Assembly: GCA_937967705.1 (NCBI GenBank)
Contig: CALCJG010000198.1
Span: forward strand, 1-16,563
Length of the DNA: 16,563 nt
From: an uncultured Spirochaetia bacterium
GTDB taxonomy: Bacteria; Spirochaetota; UBA4802; JAGODF01
Reading direction: 5' to 3'
The notes under the pieces were generated by a model, which saw nothing but the letters and a program-made list of their open reading frames with translations, made no database searches and had not been told where the DNA came from. The translations under genes and the position numbers were made by a program. This document shows positions 5,974-12,782 of this stretch, one piece after another. How positions within the stretch are numbered: position 1 is the stretch's first letter; every line of letters starts with the position of its first letter.

Positions 5974-7155
5974 ATGAAGGCAACCTTATCAAAAACCATC
6001 ACCCTTTTCACCCTCTTCCTGATCATGGCTGCTCACTGCCTCATGATCACCCCGTTGAGAGCGGAGGAGAAGCAAGAAAGCGGGAAGACCCCGCTCCGTG
6101 TTGGCCTGCTGCAGGACCCCCCCTACACCTATAAAAACCGGGACGGCCGCTGGATCGGCCTCAATGCCGATCTCTGGCGCCAGATATGCCAGGAGCTGAA
6201 GTGGGACTACAGATTTGTTGAGATGAGCCGCGGGCGGATACTGCAAGAACTCAAGGGGAGACGTCTCGACCTGTCGGTGGCCGCCATCCACATAACCGCG
6301 GCCCAGGAGAAAAACGTCGACTTCTCCATGCCCTTCGGTCATTCCCGTGTAGCAGTGGCCACCATCAAACCCCAGGACCATCCCTGGTTCGCAGCCATGA
6401 AGATATTCTTCAGCTGGAGCACCCTGCAGGTGCTGGCCGTTCTGGGCGCGATCCTTCTCCTGGCCGGGCTCCTCTTCTGGCTCGTCGAACGGCGGTCCAA
6501 TCCGGACTTTGCCGGGGAAGGCACGCTTCGGGGCATCGGCACCGGCATATACTGGGTGGGCTCCACCCTCGCCTCGGGGGTCTGTTTCGGCGTACCCCTG
6601 AGAACCCTTACCGGCCGCATTATAGGACTGGCCTGGATGCTCCTCTGCGCCCTGGCCCTGAGCGCCTTCATCGCCTCTCTCACATCCTCTCTGACGGCAC
6701 AGAGCCGCGAGGATTTTTACATGAGCGTCCCGCAGCTGGAACGGATGCATCTGGGCACCGTTCGCGACGATGTGGCAGATGACATCATACGCTCCCTGGG
6801 CGGCCGTTACGAGCTCTATGATGACGATCAGTCAGCAATCAAAGCCCTCCTGGAAAAGAGGATAGAGGGTTTTCTCTTCGACGAGGTAACGCTGAATTAT
6901 TATGCAGAAAACCAATACCGCCGCAGGATCTTCGTAAAGCCCGCAGCCCTCGGTAACATCCCCTTCGCCTTTGCCATGCCCAGTGGCAGCCGACTCAGGA
7001 AACCGGTCAACATCGCCCTCCTGACCATCATGAACCAGCCCATCTGGGAGGCCATTCTCAGCCAGTACGGGCTCATGGACCATACCGAGCTGAAAAGCGC
7101 GCACAAAAAACACACACGCAGAGGCCTGGGGGAAAAGAGTATTTTTGGTCCCTGA
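5974..7155 (+). CDS. Prokaryotic ionotropic glutamate receptor-like ligand-gated channel
   Basis: A 393-residue protein with the GluR0-type order. It has a signal peptide (1-30, ending LRAEE) and S1 of a family-3 solute-binding domain (about 41-130: LRVGLLQDPPYTY, GLNADLW, VDFSMPF). Then come M1 (151-170), a re-entrant pore loop (187-212), M2 (214-233, running into SAFIASLTSSLT, which resembles the SYTANLAAF gate of eukaryotic receptors) and S2 (about 246-370). S2 includes FLFDEVTLNYY, with D303 where amine-binding Asp is usual. The Arg normally found in the T-x-x-R-E-K ligand motif is Gln111, so the ligand may not be an alpha-amino acid. The filter region reads SGVCFGV, not the TVGYGD of K+-selective GluR0. 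A tetrameric cytoplasmic-membrane channel is inferred. ATG 5974 is chosen because it starts a clean signal peptide; the RBS is weak. An upstream in-frame ATG (5947) is possible. Confidence 0.82.
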   Translation: MKATLSKTITLFTLFLIMAAHCLMITPLRAEEKQESGKTPLRVGLLQDPPYTYKNRDGRWIGLNADLWRQICQELKWDYRFVEMSRGRILQELKGRRLDLSVAAIHITAAQEKNVDFSMPFGHSRVAVATIKPQDHPWFAAMKIFFSWSTLQVLAVLGAILLLAGLLFWLVERRSNPDFAGEGTLRGIGTGIYWVGSTLASGVCFGVPLRTLTGRIIGLAWMLLCALALSAFIASLTSSLTAQSREDFYMSVPQLERMHLGTVRDDVADDIIRSLGGRYELYDDDQSAIKALLEKRIEGFLFDEVTLNYYAENQYRRRIFVKPAALGNIPFAFAMPSGSRLRKPVNIALLTIMNQPIWEAILSQYGLMDHTELKSAHKKHTRRGLGEKSIFGP

Positions 7156-7398
7156 GAGAAAATAGACCGTCCTCCGGGACAAGAGTTTGTTGATTATCAT
7201 TACCGCACCAGAAAGGAAGAGGGAAATCAATTCGTTTCCCGGAAAACCTGCAATCAAGACATCTGCAACACCAACAAAAATGATCGCCGAACTGATAAAA
7301 CAAGAAGAACTTTATGCACACAAGTTCCGCTTCCAAATGCCCTAAAACCAGACAGAGGATACCTTAAAAATCTCCCTCCGCCGGCTTCCCTTCCTATT

Positions 7399-8208
7399 TC
7401 AGAAGTTATAAACCGCGGAAACAATCACCCCGTAAAAATAATCGTTCTTGCCGTTATTCTTCTCGTTATCCGAGCCATCCTGTCCCTTGCAGTGAAACAT
7501 CTGGTATTTGCCCCCCAGGAGGAAGGAGGTATCGAGGGCTTTGGAATAATACGCCAGCCCCAGCAGGGTGTTGATCCCGTACACCCAGTAATCCGCCGTT
7601 TTGTCCTCCTCCTGATCGTCGGTAGCGTACTGGGCAACAAAATTTATATTGTAGACAACGGACGTGGGGCCCCAGAGAGGCAGGTTGAACCCGACCCCCA
7701 GTCCCGGACCGTACTGATAATATTTGGCCTTACTGCTGACCCTCGATAACTCCTGATCGCTGCTGCCCAGACGCACAAAATCCGTTTGCGATTTGTAACC
7801 CTGATACTTCAGGCCTCCAAAGAAGAACATATAACTGCTGTATTTATATTGAAGGGTCAAGTCCGAATCCCACTTGAATTCCTTTCCCTCAAAAACCCTT
7901 TTCTTTCCAGTGGAATCGGTATAGCCGGACCTGTATTCATAATTGCCGAAGAGGGCCGTAGTGGAAATTTTCCAGGTATCGGTGATATCCAGCGACAGGG
8001 TAGGCCCGTACATCCATGAGGGATCCATTTCGAAGTAATTACCACTGGTTCCCTCGATGTCAGGGTTTTTCATCATGTCATCCCAGGCCGGATCCCATTT
8101 GGCATACCAGACCACCGCCCCTACGCCGGATGCCGCCAGGGAGGAAGCGAGCGCCCCTGTCATCACCAGCGCGAGGATCAACGACCATACCGTTTTACTT
8201 TTCTTCAT
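7399..8208 (-). CDS. Small outer-membrane beta-barrel protein
   Basis: A 269-residue protein with a clear signal peptide (MKKSKTVWSLILALVMTGALASSLAASG). The rest has alternating hydrophobic/polar strands rich in Tyr, Trp and Gly (for example YSSYMFFFGGLKYQGY, YYQYGPGLGVGFNL, YFYGVIVSAVYNF). It ends in Y-N-F, the terminal aromatic typical of BAM substrates. Strand count looks like 8-12. I do not recognise a named family, and pore, receptor or structural roles are all possible. ATG 8208 is preceded by GGAAGGGAT; an upstream in-frame start at 8313 would put 35 charged residues before the signal peptide. It stands alone, convergent with the channel gene, with a long structured upstream region shared with the divergent CYW-repeat lipoprotein. 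Confidence 0.78.
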   Translation of the reverse strand: MKKSKTVWSLILALVMTGALASSLAASGVGAVVWYAKWDPAWDDMMKNPDIEGTSGNYFEMDPSWMYGPTLSLDITDTWKISTTALFGNYEYRSGYTDSTGKKRVFEGKEFKWDSDLTLQYKYSSYMFFFGGLKYQGYKSQTDFVRLGSSDQELSRVSSKAKYYQYGPGLGVGFNLPLWGPTSVVYNINFVAQYATDDQEEDKTADYWVYGINTLLGLAYYSKALDTSFLLGGKYQMFHCKGQDGSDNEKNNGKNDYFYGVIVSAVYNF

Positions 8209-8301
8209 ATCCCTTCCCTCCTCTCTGTCTCTCTCCCTTTTACCAGGGCCATCCCCGGGAATGAAATCCCTGTTTTCCCGAACCGCCCCATCCATGCAAC
8301 A

Positions 8302-8330
8302 ATCAGACATCAATTATTTGCATACGTCAA
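8302..8330 (-). promoter_or_regulatory. Candidate promoter of the beta-barrel gene
   Basis: TTGACG -35 (8330-8325), 17-bp spacer, TCTGAT -10 (8307-8302, 4 of 6). The start site would be near 8295, about 87 nt before the ATG. The -35 is embedded in the GTCAAA/TTTGAC dyad, which makes a repressor or activator site plausible. Confidence 0.4.
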
Positions 8331-8342
8331 ATATATTTTGAC
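8326..8342. promoter_or_regulatory. GTCAAA-N5-TTTGAC dyad, operator candidate
   Basis: A perfect 6-bp inverted repeat (8326-8331 and 8337-8342) with an AT-only 5-bp spacer. It overlaps the -35 of the candidate minus-strand promoter, and its right arm is part of a TTGACA on the plus strand. I do not recognise the binding protein. Confidence 0.45.
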
Positions 8343-8620
8343 ATATTTATGCATCATATAAGGCGGCATTCTGTCGCATTTAGGCGGGACTCCCCGATTT
8401 TATTCCGGAAAAAGCTCCCCGCGAGGCGGTACAGGCATGCCGGGAAAAACAGGAGAGGCGATCCCGGACTTACCGAAAAAAAGGATTGCCAAAAGCAGTC
8501 GGATGCCTTACATTCTTCTACTATAATCGGAAGCATGACGCAAAAGGACCCCCCGGGGTTCATTATTTTCCACCGGGTTCCCCATGCGGCAGGCACTGAT
8601 CCTCTCAGGGGTGATGCTCT

Positions 8621-9664
8621 ATGTCGCGAAGCAGGCTGTTCCTTCTCATCCTTCTCGGTTGTCTTGTTACTTTTTTCTCCTGCTCATCCGGAGAGGGGGA
8701 ATTCCTCGACACCGCCACCGCGGTGGTGCTCATCTCGGGTCAGTACAACGGCCAGGCCTGCTACTGGCGGGTGGAGAACGGGGCGGTCACACGCATAAGC
8801 CTTCCCTCCTCCGGCACACCCTCTCTGGCATGGGACATCGCTTTTTCCGACGGGAAGGTTTATACAGCAGGATACTATATGACATCTCTTCCATGTTATT
8901 GGGAGGATACTGCATTTAAAAGCGTTTATCCAGGTGCAGGTGGATCTGCTACCATCACCTCTCTTTTTGTTGAAGGAGGCATCGTATTCACAGCAGGAAA
9001 CTCATTCTCGGGCGGCATTAATCATTATTGCTATTGGATCAACACAGACAAGCTCATTTCACTGCTTCCAATCGATAACAGCAATTCCACAAAAGCCTAT
9101 CAAATAAGAAAGAAAAACGACACCTTATTTATCAGCGGATATTTTTATAATGGGTCAAACAATCATAGCTGTTACTGGAGGAATGGCATTCGAATCGATC
9201 TCACAGGCGGAAGTGGGTATGATAACACAGTAAAACTGGCTTTTACCGGAAATAGCCTTATCGTTGCCGGAGTCAATCCCGGAGCGCAGTTTAAAATCTG
9301 GAGGGATGATATAATCGTTTCTGAACCAGGCAATAATGAACTGCCCATTAACGCTTCTTTCACAACCGAATATAACTACGGATTGCACGCCACCAGAAGC
9401 GCCATCTTCATCTGTGGCCGGTACGGAACCAATGCTGCCTATTACTGCTACGGCCAGAAGCTGGTGGTCTTTCCCGAGGCCAACTCCCAGGCCACAGGCA
9501 TTACAACCGCTGGCAAATCCATATTTATCTGCGGATTAATTCAGTCCGGGGCCAACTACATCCCCACCCTCTGGACGGAGACGGGCCGGATAGACCTGGA
9601 AAGCGCCGCCATGCCGAGCACCAAAACCACCGCCGTCATCGTCGTGCCCCGCTCCAAGCTGTAA
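8621..9664 (+). CDS. Lipoprotein with seven 'CYW' repeats, probable beta-propeller
   Basis: A 347-residue exported protein. A signal peptide runs to Cys21, with -3 to -1 residues F-F-S, a loose lipobox accepted in spirochaetes. Seven repeats of roughly 39-49 residues then cover the rest, starting near 35, 80, 121, 168, 212, 261 and 300. Each has a hydrophobic strand (VVLISG, VYTAGY, IVFTAG, LFISGY, LIVAGV, IFICGR, IFICGL), a short loop, a strand with C-Y-W or a variant (ACYWR, PCYWED, YCYWIN, SCYWRNG, FKIWRDD, YCYGQK, TLWTET) and a polar turn. Seven units fit a closed seven-bladed propeller, a surface binding scaffold. Base composition is uneven: the middle (about 8880-9400) is clearly more AT-rich than both ends. 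ATG 8621 follows AGGGGTGA at good spacing. Ligand or function is unknown. Confidence 0.8.
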   Translation: MSRSRLFLLILLGCLVTFFSCSSGEGEFLDTATAVVLISGQYNGQACYWRVENGAVTRISLPSSGTPSLAWDIAFSDGKVYTAGYYMTSLPCYWEDTAFKSVYPGAGGSATITSLFVEGGIVFTAGNSFSGGINHYCYWINTDKLISLLPIDNSNSTKAYQIRKKNDTLFISGYFYNGSNNHSCYWRNGIRIDLTGGSGYDNTVKLAFTGNSLIVAGVNPGAQFKIWRDDIIVSEPGNNELPINASFTTEYNYGLHATRSAIFICGRYGTNAAYYCYGQKLVVFPEANSQATGITTAGKSIFICGLIQSGANYIPTLWTETGRIDLESAAMPSTKTTAVIVVPRSKL

Positions 9665-9672
9665 GGAAGGGG

Positions 9673-9697
9673 ATTACCGAAGCAAACAGGGTAATTT
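9673..9697 (+). terminator. Weak terminator-like hairpin after the CYW lipoprotein gene
   Basis: ATTACC (9673-9678) can pair with GGTAAT (9690-9695), with an 11-nt loop, followed by TTTATA. The stem is short and the T run is only three bases, so intrinsic termination is uncertain. Confidence 0.3.
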
Positions 9698-9771
9698 ATA
9701 CACCTTTCGGCTCCTAACGCACGGACAACCGCTGCAGGAGTTCCCCGGTGGAAAGCATCAGTCAATTATGT

Positions 9772-9800
9772 TTGACATAATCCCTCAAGGGCCCCATACT
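9772..9800 (+). promoter_or_regulatory. Promoter of the nucleotidyltransferase gene
   Basis: Perfect TTGACA (9772-9777), 17-bp spacer, CATACT (9795-9800, 4 of 6). The start site is expected at 9806-9808, exactly at the ATG of 9807, implying a leaderless or nearly leaderless mRNA. This is the main reason for choosing 9807 over an upstream ATG at 9768. Confidence 0.6.
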
Positions 9801-9806
9801 CCCTCC

Positions 9807-10274
9807 ATGAAATCACCGGGCCTTCAGGATGATTTTTTCGACATGATACAATCCCTCGACGAGGCGGGGTGCCTCTACATCATCGTGGGCGGTTACGCCA
9901 TGGCCTTCAACGGATACGTCCGGGCCACGGGAGACATCGACATTCTCGTAAGGCCCGACCGGGACAACGCCATAAAGGTCATGAGGGCCCTGAGGAATTT
10001 CGGCGCCCCCCTGCAGGGCGTATCGGAAAAAGACTTCGAGCAGGAGGGGACCATACTCCAGATCGGCCTGCCGCCGGTTCGAATCGATGTCATTACAAAA
10101 ATCGACGGGGTTTCCTTTGACGAGGCTTACAGCGACAGGCGGTACTGCTCCCTCAACCGGCAAAGGGTCCCGTACATCTCCCTCGACACTTTAATAAAGA
10201 ACAAACAGGCATCGGGAAGAGAAAAAGACATGCTGGACGTCAAGGAGCTGACAGAATGGAAAAAACAGAAATGA
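9807..10274 (+). CDS. MNT/AbiEii-like nucleotidyltransferase-fold protein
   Basis: A 155-residue protein with the small nucleotidyltransferase layout: a leading helix, YIIVGGYAMAFNGY (GG at 28-29), ATGDIDILV with the metal-binding D43-x-D45, and a third carboxylate in VRIDVIT (D94). A C-terminal helical part, ISLDTLIKNKQASGREKDMLD, is typical of DUF6036/AbiEii-like proteins. The three acidic residues are present, so it may be catalytically active, for example transferring a nucleotide to RNA or protein. ATG 9807 sits at the predicted transcription start, with no Shine-Dalgarno; ATG 9768 (13 residues longer) also lacks a good one. The last 19 bp overlap the next gene, which has its own strong AAGGAG, so translation is coupled. 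Relatives include toxin-antitoxin and abortive-infection members as well as orphans; which applies here is unknown. Confidence 0.82.
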   Translation: MKSPGLQDDFFDMIQSLDEAGCLYIIVGGYAMAFNGYVRATGDIDILVRPDRDNAIKVMRALRNFGAPLQGVSEKDFEQEGTILQIGLPPVRIDVITKIDGVSFDEAYSDRRYCSLNRQRVPYISLDTLIKNKQASGREKDMLDVKELTEWKKQK

Positions 10275-10522
10275 CGGCCGGGGAGAGAAGAAAATTCCGG
10301 CGGGATCACTACAGGTCCGAGCTGAAGACGGCCGGCCGGGCAGGATTCACCGTCATCGCTCCGGGGAAAGAAGAGGGCGATCCCGGACGGAACCTCTCAG
10401 CCCTGGAATCGATCCGCAGGCTTGTTTATCCCGAACTCTCCCGGGGAATCCGAACGGACAGAAATCAGGTGATCATCCTCCGGGCGAGCGAAAGCGTTCC
10501 GGACGAAAACGAATCCCCGTAA
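10256..10522 (+). CDS. Small hypothetical protein overlapping the nucleotidyltransferase gene
   Basis: An 88-residue charged protein with no recognised domain. The N-terminal part is basic (RRKFRRDHYRSELK) and the end is acidic (ESVPDENESP). There are no Cys residues, TM segments or signal peptide. A strong AAGGAG lies 8 nt before ATG 10256, inside the upstream coding region, and the 19-bp overlap means the two proteins are made together. That arrangement resembles two-gene toxin-antitoxin or enzyme-partner modules, but sequence alone does not show it. Base composition matches the neighbours. I consider it a real gene because of the RBS and the coupled overlap. Confidence 0.6.
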   Translation: MEKTEMTAGERRKFRRDHYRSELKTAGRAGFTVIAPGKEEGDPGRNLSALESIRRLVYPELSRGIRTDRNQVIILRASESVPDENESP

Positions 10523-10579
10523 AGACCGGGCGGCAGTACGGACAGCGCCGGGCCCAACTCCTACAGGTCTCTCTCCCCT

Positions 10580-11509
10580 TTACCGCCGGTCGTAGCGGTT
10601 CCCCTGCCGTTTAAGATAGGCCACCCAGGAGTTGTTGAGCGCCGAGTTGGTGGTGAGATCCATGAGGTTTTTGGCGGCCGCCTGGGAGGCCTTCTCCTTG
10701 CCCGGGAGAGCGCTTCCGGTCAGATACTCCCTGAGACCCCCGTTGCCGGCGCCGGTCACCAGGGAGGCGGGGTCCGTAAAGAAGGGGGTCAGGGTAAGGC
10801 TCTGAACCACCATGAGCGCCATGCGGGAGGTCTTGACGGAAGAATCGAACTTTCCGGCTACCACCATCTGCTCGATGACGGTGCGGAACATGACCCCATC
10901 GCTGGTGTAGCGGATGGAGAGCTCGTCCCAGAAATTGTTCTGATTCACCAGGAGGCTCTTTACCGAAAAACCGCGCCGGGCCTGGCAGTAGACGGGTTTC
11001 GTGTTGAACCGGCCCGCCTCCAGGCTGACCGGAACGGACTTGCCTAGCTCCTTATATTCCAGGTAGCCGTTCTCACCCTTATTGGCGATCCGCTGTTTTA
11101 CCAGTCCCCCGGTTTCCAGGTGGGTTACCCGCATCTCGGTGATGAGCCCGTCAGGGGCCGTGGTGATGAGGCGGGTGATCGGCGGCGAGGGGGAAACCTG
11201 CATCAGGCTCTTCTTTTTGGCCGTCAGCCTGTCTGTGGTCAGGTATTCCCGGATCTGTATCTGCCCCCCGCTGGCGGAGAGGATCTCCACGGTCTTGGTC
11301 CCCTCCCAGTAATAGTCCATCTCCAGGGTCCCCCCGATGACGGTCCTTCCCACAATATGGAACTCGGCAAAGTCCCCCGCCCGGGGATTTTTATGCAGGA
11401 GATAGATCCCCCCGTTTTTGAAACCCTCCTGTTTCACCTCGGGGATGAGGGTTCCCGTACAGCAGCCGGTCAGGAAGAGTGTCAGGTAAAGGGCAAGGGT
11501 CTTCTTCAT
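10580..11509 (-). CDS. Hypothetical lipoprotein
   Basis: A 309-residue protein with a canonical lipoprotein signal: MKKTLALYLTLFLTGC, Cys16 after L-T-G, followed by CTGTLIPE. The mature part is mixed alpha/beta: beta-rich in the first 200 residues (YYWEGTKTVEIL, GQIQIREYLT, GLITEMRVTHLE), then helical (VIEQMVVAGKFDSSVKTSRMALMVVQSL). I do not recognise a family. ATG 11509 is preceded by AAGGAGG, a perfect Shine-Dalgarno that is itself paired in a leader hairpin. The in-frame start at 11629 would add 40 unlike residues before the signal peptide. It is monocistronic, convergent with the nucleotidyltransferase pair and divergent from the membrane protein gene. Confidence 0.78.
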   Translation of the reverse strand: MKKTLALYLTLFLTGCCTGTLIPEVKQEGFKNGGIYLLHKNPRAGDFAEFHIVGRTVIGGTLEMDYYWEGTKTVEILSASGGQIQIREYLTTDRLTAKKKSLMQVSPSPPITRLITTAPDGLITEMRVTHLETGGLVKQRIANKGENGYLEYKELGKSVPVSLEAGRFNTKPVYCQARRGFSVKSLLVNQNNFWDELSIRYTSDGVMFRTVIEQMVVAGKFDSSVKTSRMALMVVQSLTLTPFFTDPASLVTGAGNGGLREYLTGSALPGKEKASQAAAKNLMDLTTNSALNNSWVAYLKRQGNRYDRR

Positions 11510-11514
11510 AATTT

Positions 11515-11531
11515 CCTCCTTGGGAAGGAGG
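11515..11531 (-). promoter_or_regulatory. Hairpin sequestering the Shine-Dalgarno of the lipoprotein gene
   Basis: On the minus strand CCTCCTT (11531-11525) and AAGGAGG (11521-11515) form a perfect 7-bp stem with a 3-nt CCC loop. The right arm is the whole Shine-Dalgarno, 5 nt before ATG 11509. If it folds, ribosome access is blocked, so a regulated opening is inferred. Confidence 0.6.
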
Positions 11532-11533
11532 CA

Positions 11534-11556
11534 CCCCTGCCGGGAACGGCAAGGGG
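11534..11556 (-). other. GC-rich leader hairpin upstream of the lipoprotein RBS
   Basis: CCCC-T-GCCG pairs with CGGC-A-A-GGGG, leaving one unpaired A and a 4-nt loop: a 9-bp GC-rich stem, 2 nt from the RBS hairpin. In the leader RNA the two would stack in tandem. There is no U tract, so termination is unlikely. Confidence 0.5.
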
Positions 11557-11618
11557 GCCTTCGCTTGTTCGCTTCGGAAATGCAGGCCGATGAAGACGGC
11601 CCAAACCTCAGAAGGACC

Positions 11619-11648
11619 AGTATGGACAAAGAAAGGGGGTGATGTCAA
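11619..11648 (-). promoter_or_regulatory. Promoter of the lipoprotein gene
   Basis: Perfect TTGACA (11648-11643), 18-bp spacer, CATACT (11624-11619, 4 of 6). The start site is near 11612, giving a leader of about 100 nt that contains both hairpins. The same -10 hexamer is used by the nucleotidyltransferase promoter. Confidence 0.55.
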
Positions 11649-11889
11649 TCCTCTTTCGCGGATGACTCGGTCGTAAGAGTGATCCCAGGCAGGGAGTACG
11701 GTCAAGCCCCCGGCAGGTGCAGGGGCCTGCTCCACCCGGAGACGGCATGTTTCCGAAAAAGGGATCACTCTGCCTAAAAGGGGATTGACAGAACACCGCT
11801 CATCACCCCCCATTAACGGGAGATGTCCGCCATTGAATAGCCCCGTAAACCAAAGCGCGATACCGGCGCGGATGAACAACCCGAGGACC

Positions 11890-12762
11890 ATGCGGCAGAG
11901 ATTCCTGAAAACCCTGGAACGATATGCCCGAATAGACGAGCTCGTCTTTGACGCGACCCTCTTTGTCCTGCTGGCGGTGTTCATGCGCCTCTTCAGCGCC
12001 TCCAGCGTTCTGAAGATGATCCCGCCGCTTCCGATGATGATCATCCTCCTGGTGATGGAGATCCTCGTCCCCCTCTACCTCGCGCTGATCTACGCCGACT
12101 TCCGGGAACACGCCCGGGAAAACGGGCTCTACCGGCTGGCGTCATGGGCCGTTTTTCCCCTGGGGCTGATCCTCTCCCTGGTCATCTGTTTCTACCTCCC
12201 CTTCGCCATCGCCCAGTACAAGGACAGCGGCGTTCTGCAGGGATACGCCTTCATCAACACCGTGCTGGGGCTGCTCATGGTAATGTCGGGATGGGATCTG
12301 GGGACCCGGCTGGACGGCCGGAGGGAGGGCAAAGCGTCGCAGGGGATGCACACGGCCTTTACTGTGGTCAACTATGCCATCATGCCCCTGGTCATTCTGG
12401 CCACGCTGATCCACTCCCTCATGATCAAATCCCCCCTGCCCTTTCTGGCGGCCTGCGTCGGCTACCTGGCCACCGGCCTCCTGGCGGGCTCGGGCAAAAG
12501 GATGGATAATCTCTTTGCACACCGGTCCATGCGTATCCTTATACTTCCCTTCATCCTGTGCGGGCTCTTCTCCCTCTCCACGGACTTCCTGAACGACCTG
12601 CTGGTCATACACTTCCGGGGACACACCATGGCGGCCCTCCTGGCCTCGGGGCTCCTGCCTGTCCGCGTCTTTCTGCTGGTCAGCCCCCCCGTAAAGCCGG
12701 TCAACCTCCTCGTCGGCACGGCGGCGATCATCGCCCTCATCACCGAGGGGCTGAGGGGGTAA
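11890..12762 (+). CDS. Polytopic membrane protein of unknown family
   Basis: A 290-residue, strongly hydrophobic protein with about 8-9 TM helices. The clearest are near residues 20-35, 50-69 and 84-108 and around INTVLGLLMVMSGW, NYAIMPLVILATLIHSLM, FLAACVGYLATGLLAG, ILILPFILCGLFSL, LLASGLLPVRVFLLVS and LLVGTAAIIALI. The short loops are basic (RLDGRREGK, GSGKRMDN). Polar residues inside helices are few, giving no transport signature I recognise. The start is uncertain: ATG 11890 has GAGG close upstream (short spacing), ATG 11872 has none, and the farthest start (TTG 11785) is a TTGACA. It is monocistronic and convergent with the YD-repeat gene 20 bp away. Confidence 0.72.
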   Translation: MRQRFLKTLERYARIDELVFDATLFVLLAVFMRLFSASSVLKMIPPLPMMIILLVMEILVPLYLALIYADFREHARENGLYRLASWAVFPLGLILSLVICFYLPFAIAQYKDSGVLQGYAFINTVLGLLMVMSGWDLGTRLDGRREGKASQGMHTAFTVVNYAIMPLVILATLIHSLMIKSPLPFLAACVGYLATGLLAGSGKRMDNLFAHRSMRILILPFILCGLFSLSTDFLNDLLVIHFRGHTMAALLASGLLPVRVFLLVSPPVKPVNLLVGTAAIIALITEGLRG

Positions 12763-12782
12763 AGAGTGGGGGCAGCGCTCCG

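Larger units (their letters stand above)
8209..8620. other. 412-bp divergent intergenic region
   Basis: No convincing gene. A plus-strand open frame at 8349-8798 has no homology signs and overlaps the lipoprotein gene. It holds a GTCAAA/TTTGAC dyad, a minus-strand promoter candidate for the beta-barrel gene, and a perfect TATAAT at 8522-8527 upstream of the lipoprotein gene with no recognisable -35. A CCGGGA/TCCCGG hairpin spans 8440-8467. Confidence 0.55.
11510..11889. other. 380-bp divergent intergenic region
   Basis: No gene is supported here. It holds the lipoprotein promoter and its structured leader on the minus strand. On the plus strand there is a TTGACA at 11785-11790 without a well-spaced -10 (CATTAA at 11811 needs a 20-bp spacer). 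Open frames crossing it are extensions of flanking genes without signal-peptide or family sense. Confidence 0.55.

Noticed and set aside
7156..7398. Possible gene or terminator between the channel and beta-barrel genes
   Set aside because: Only a weak GTCCC/GGGAC pairing just after the channel stop, no T tract, and no coding frame with an RBS.
11391..12044. Minus-strand open frame of 217 codons crossing the lipoprotein/membrane protein spacer
   Set aside because: It overlaps both real genes out of frame, has no RBS and no signal or domain.
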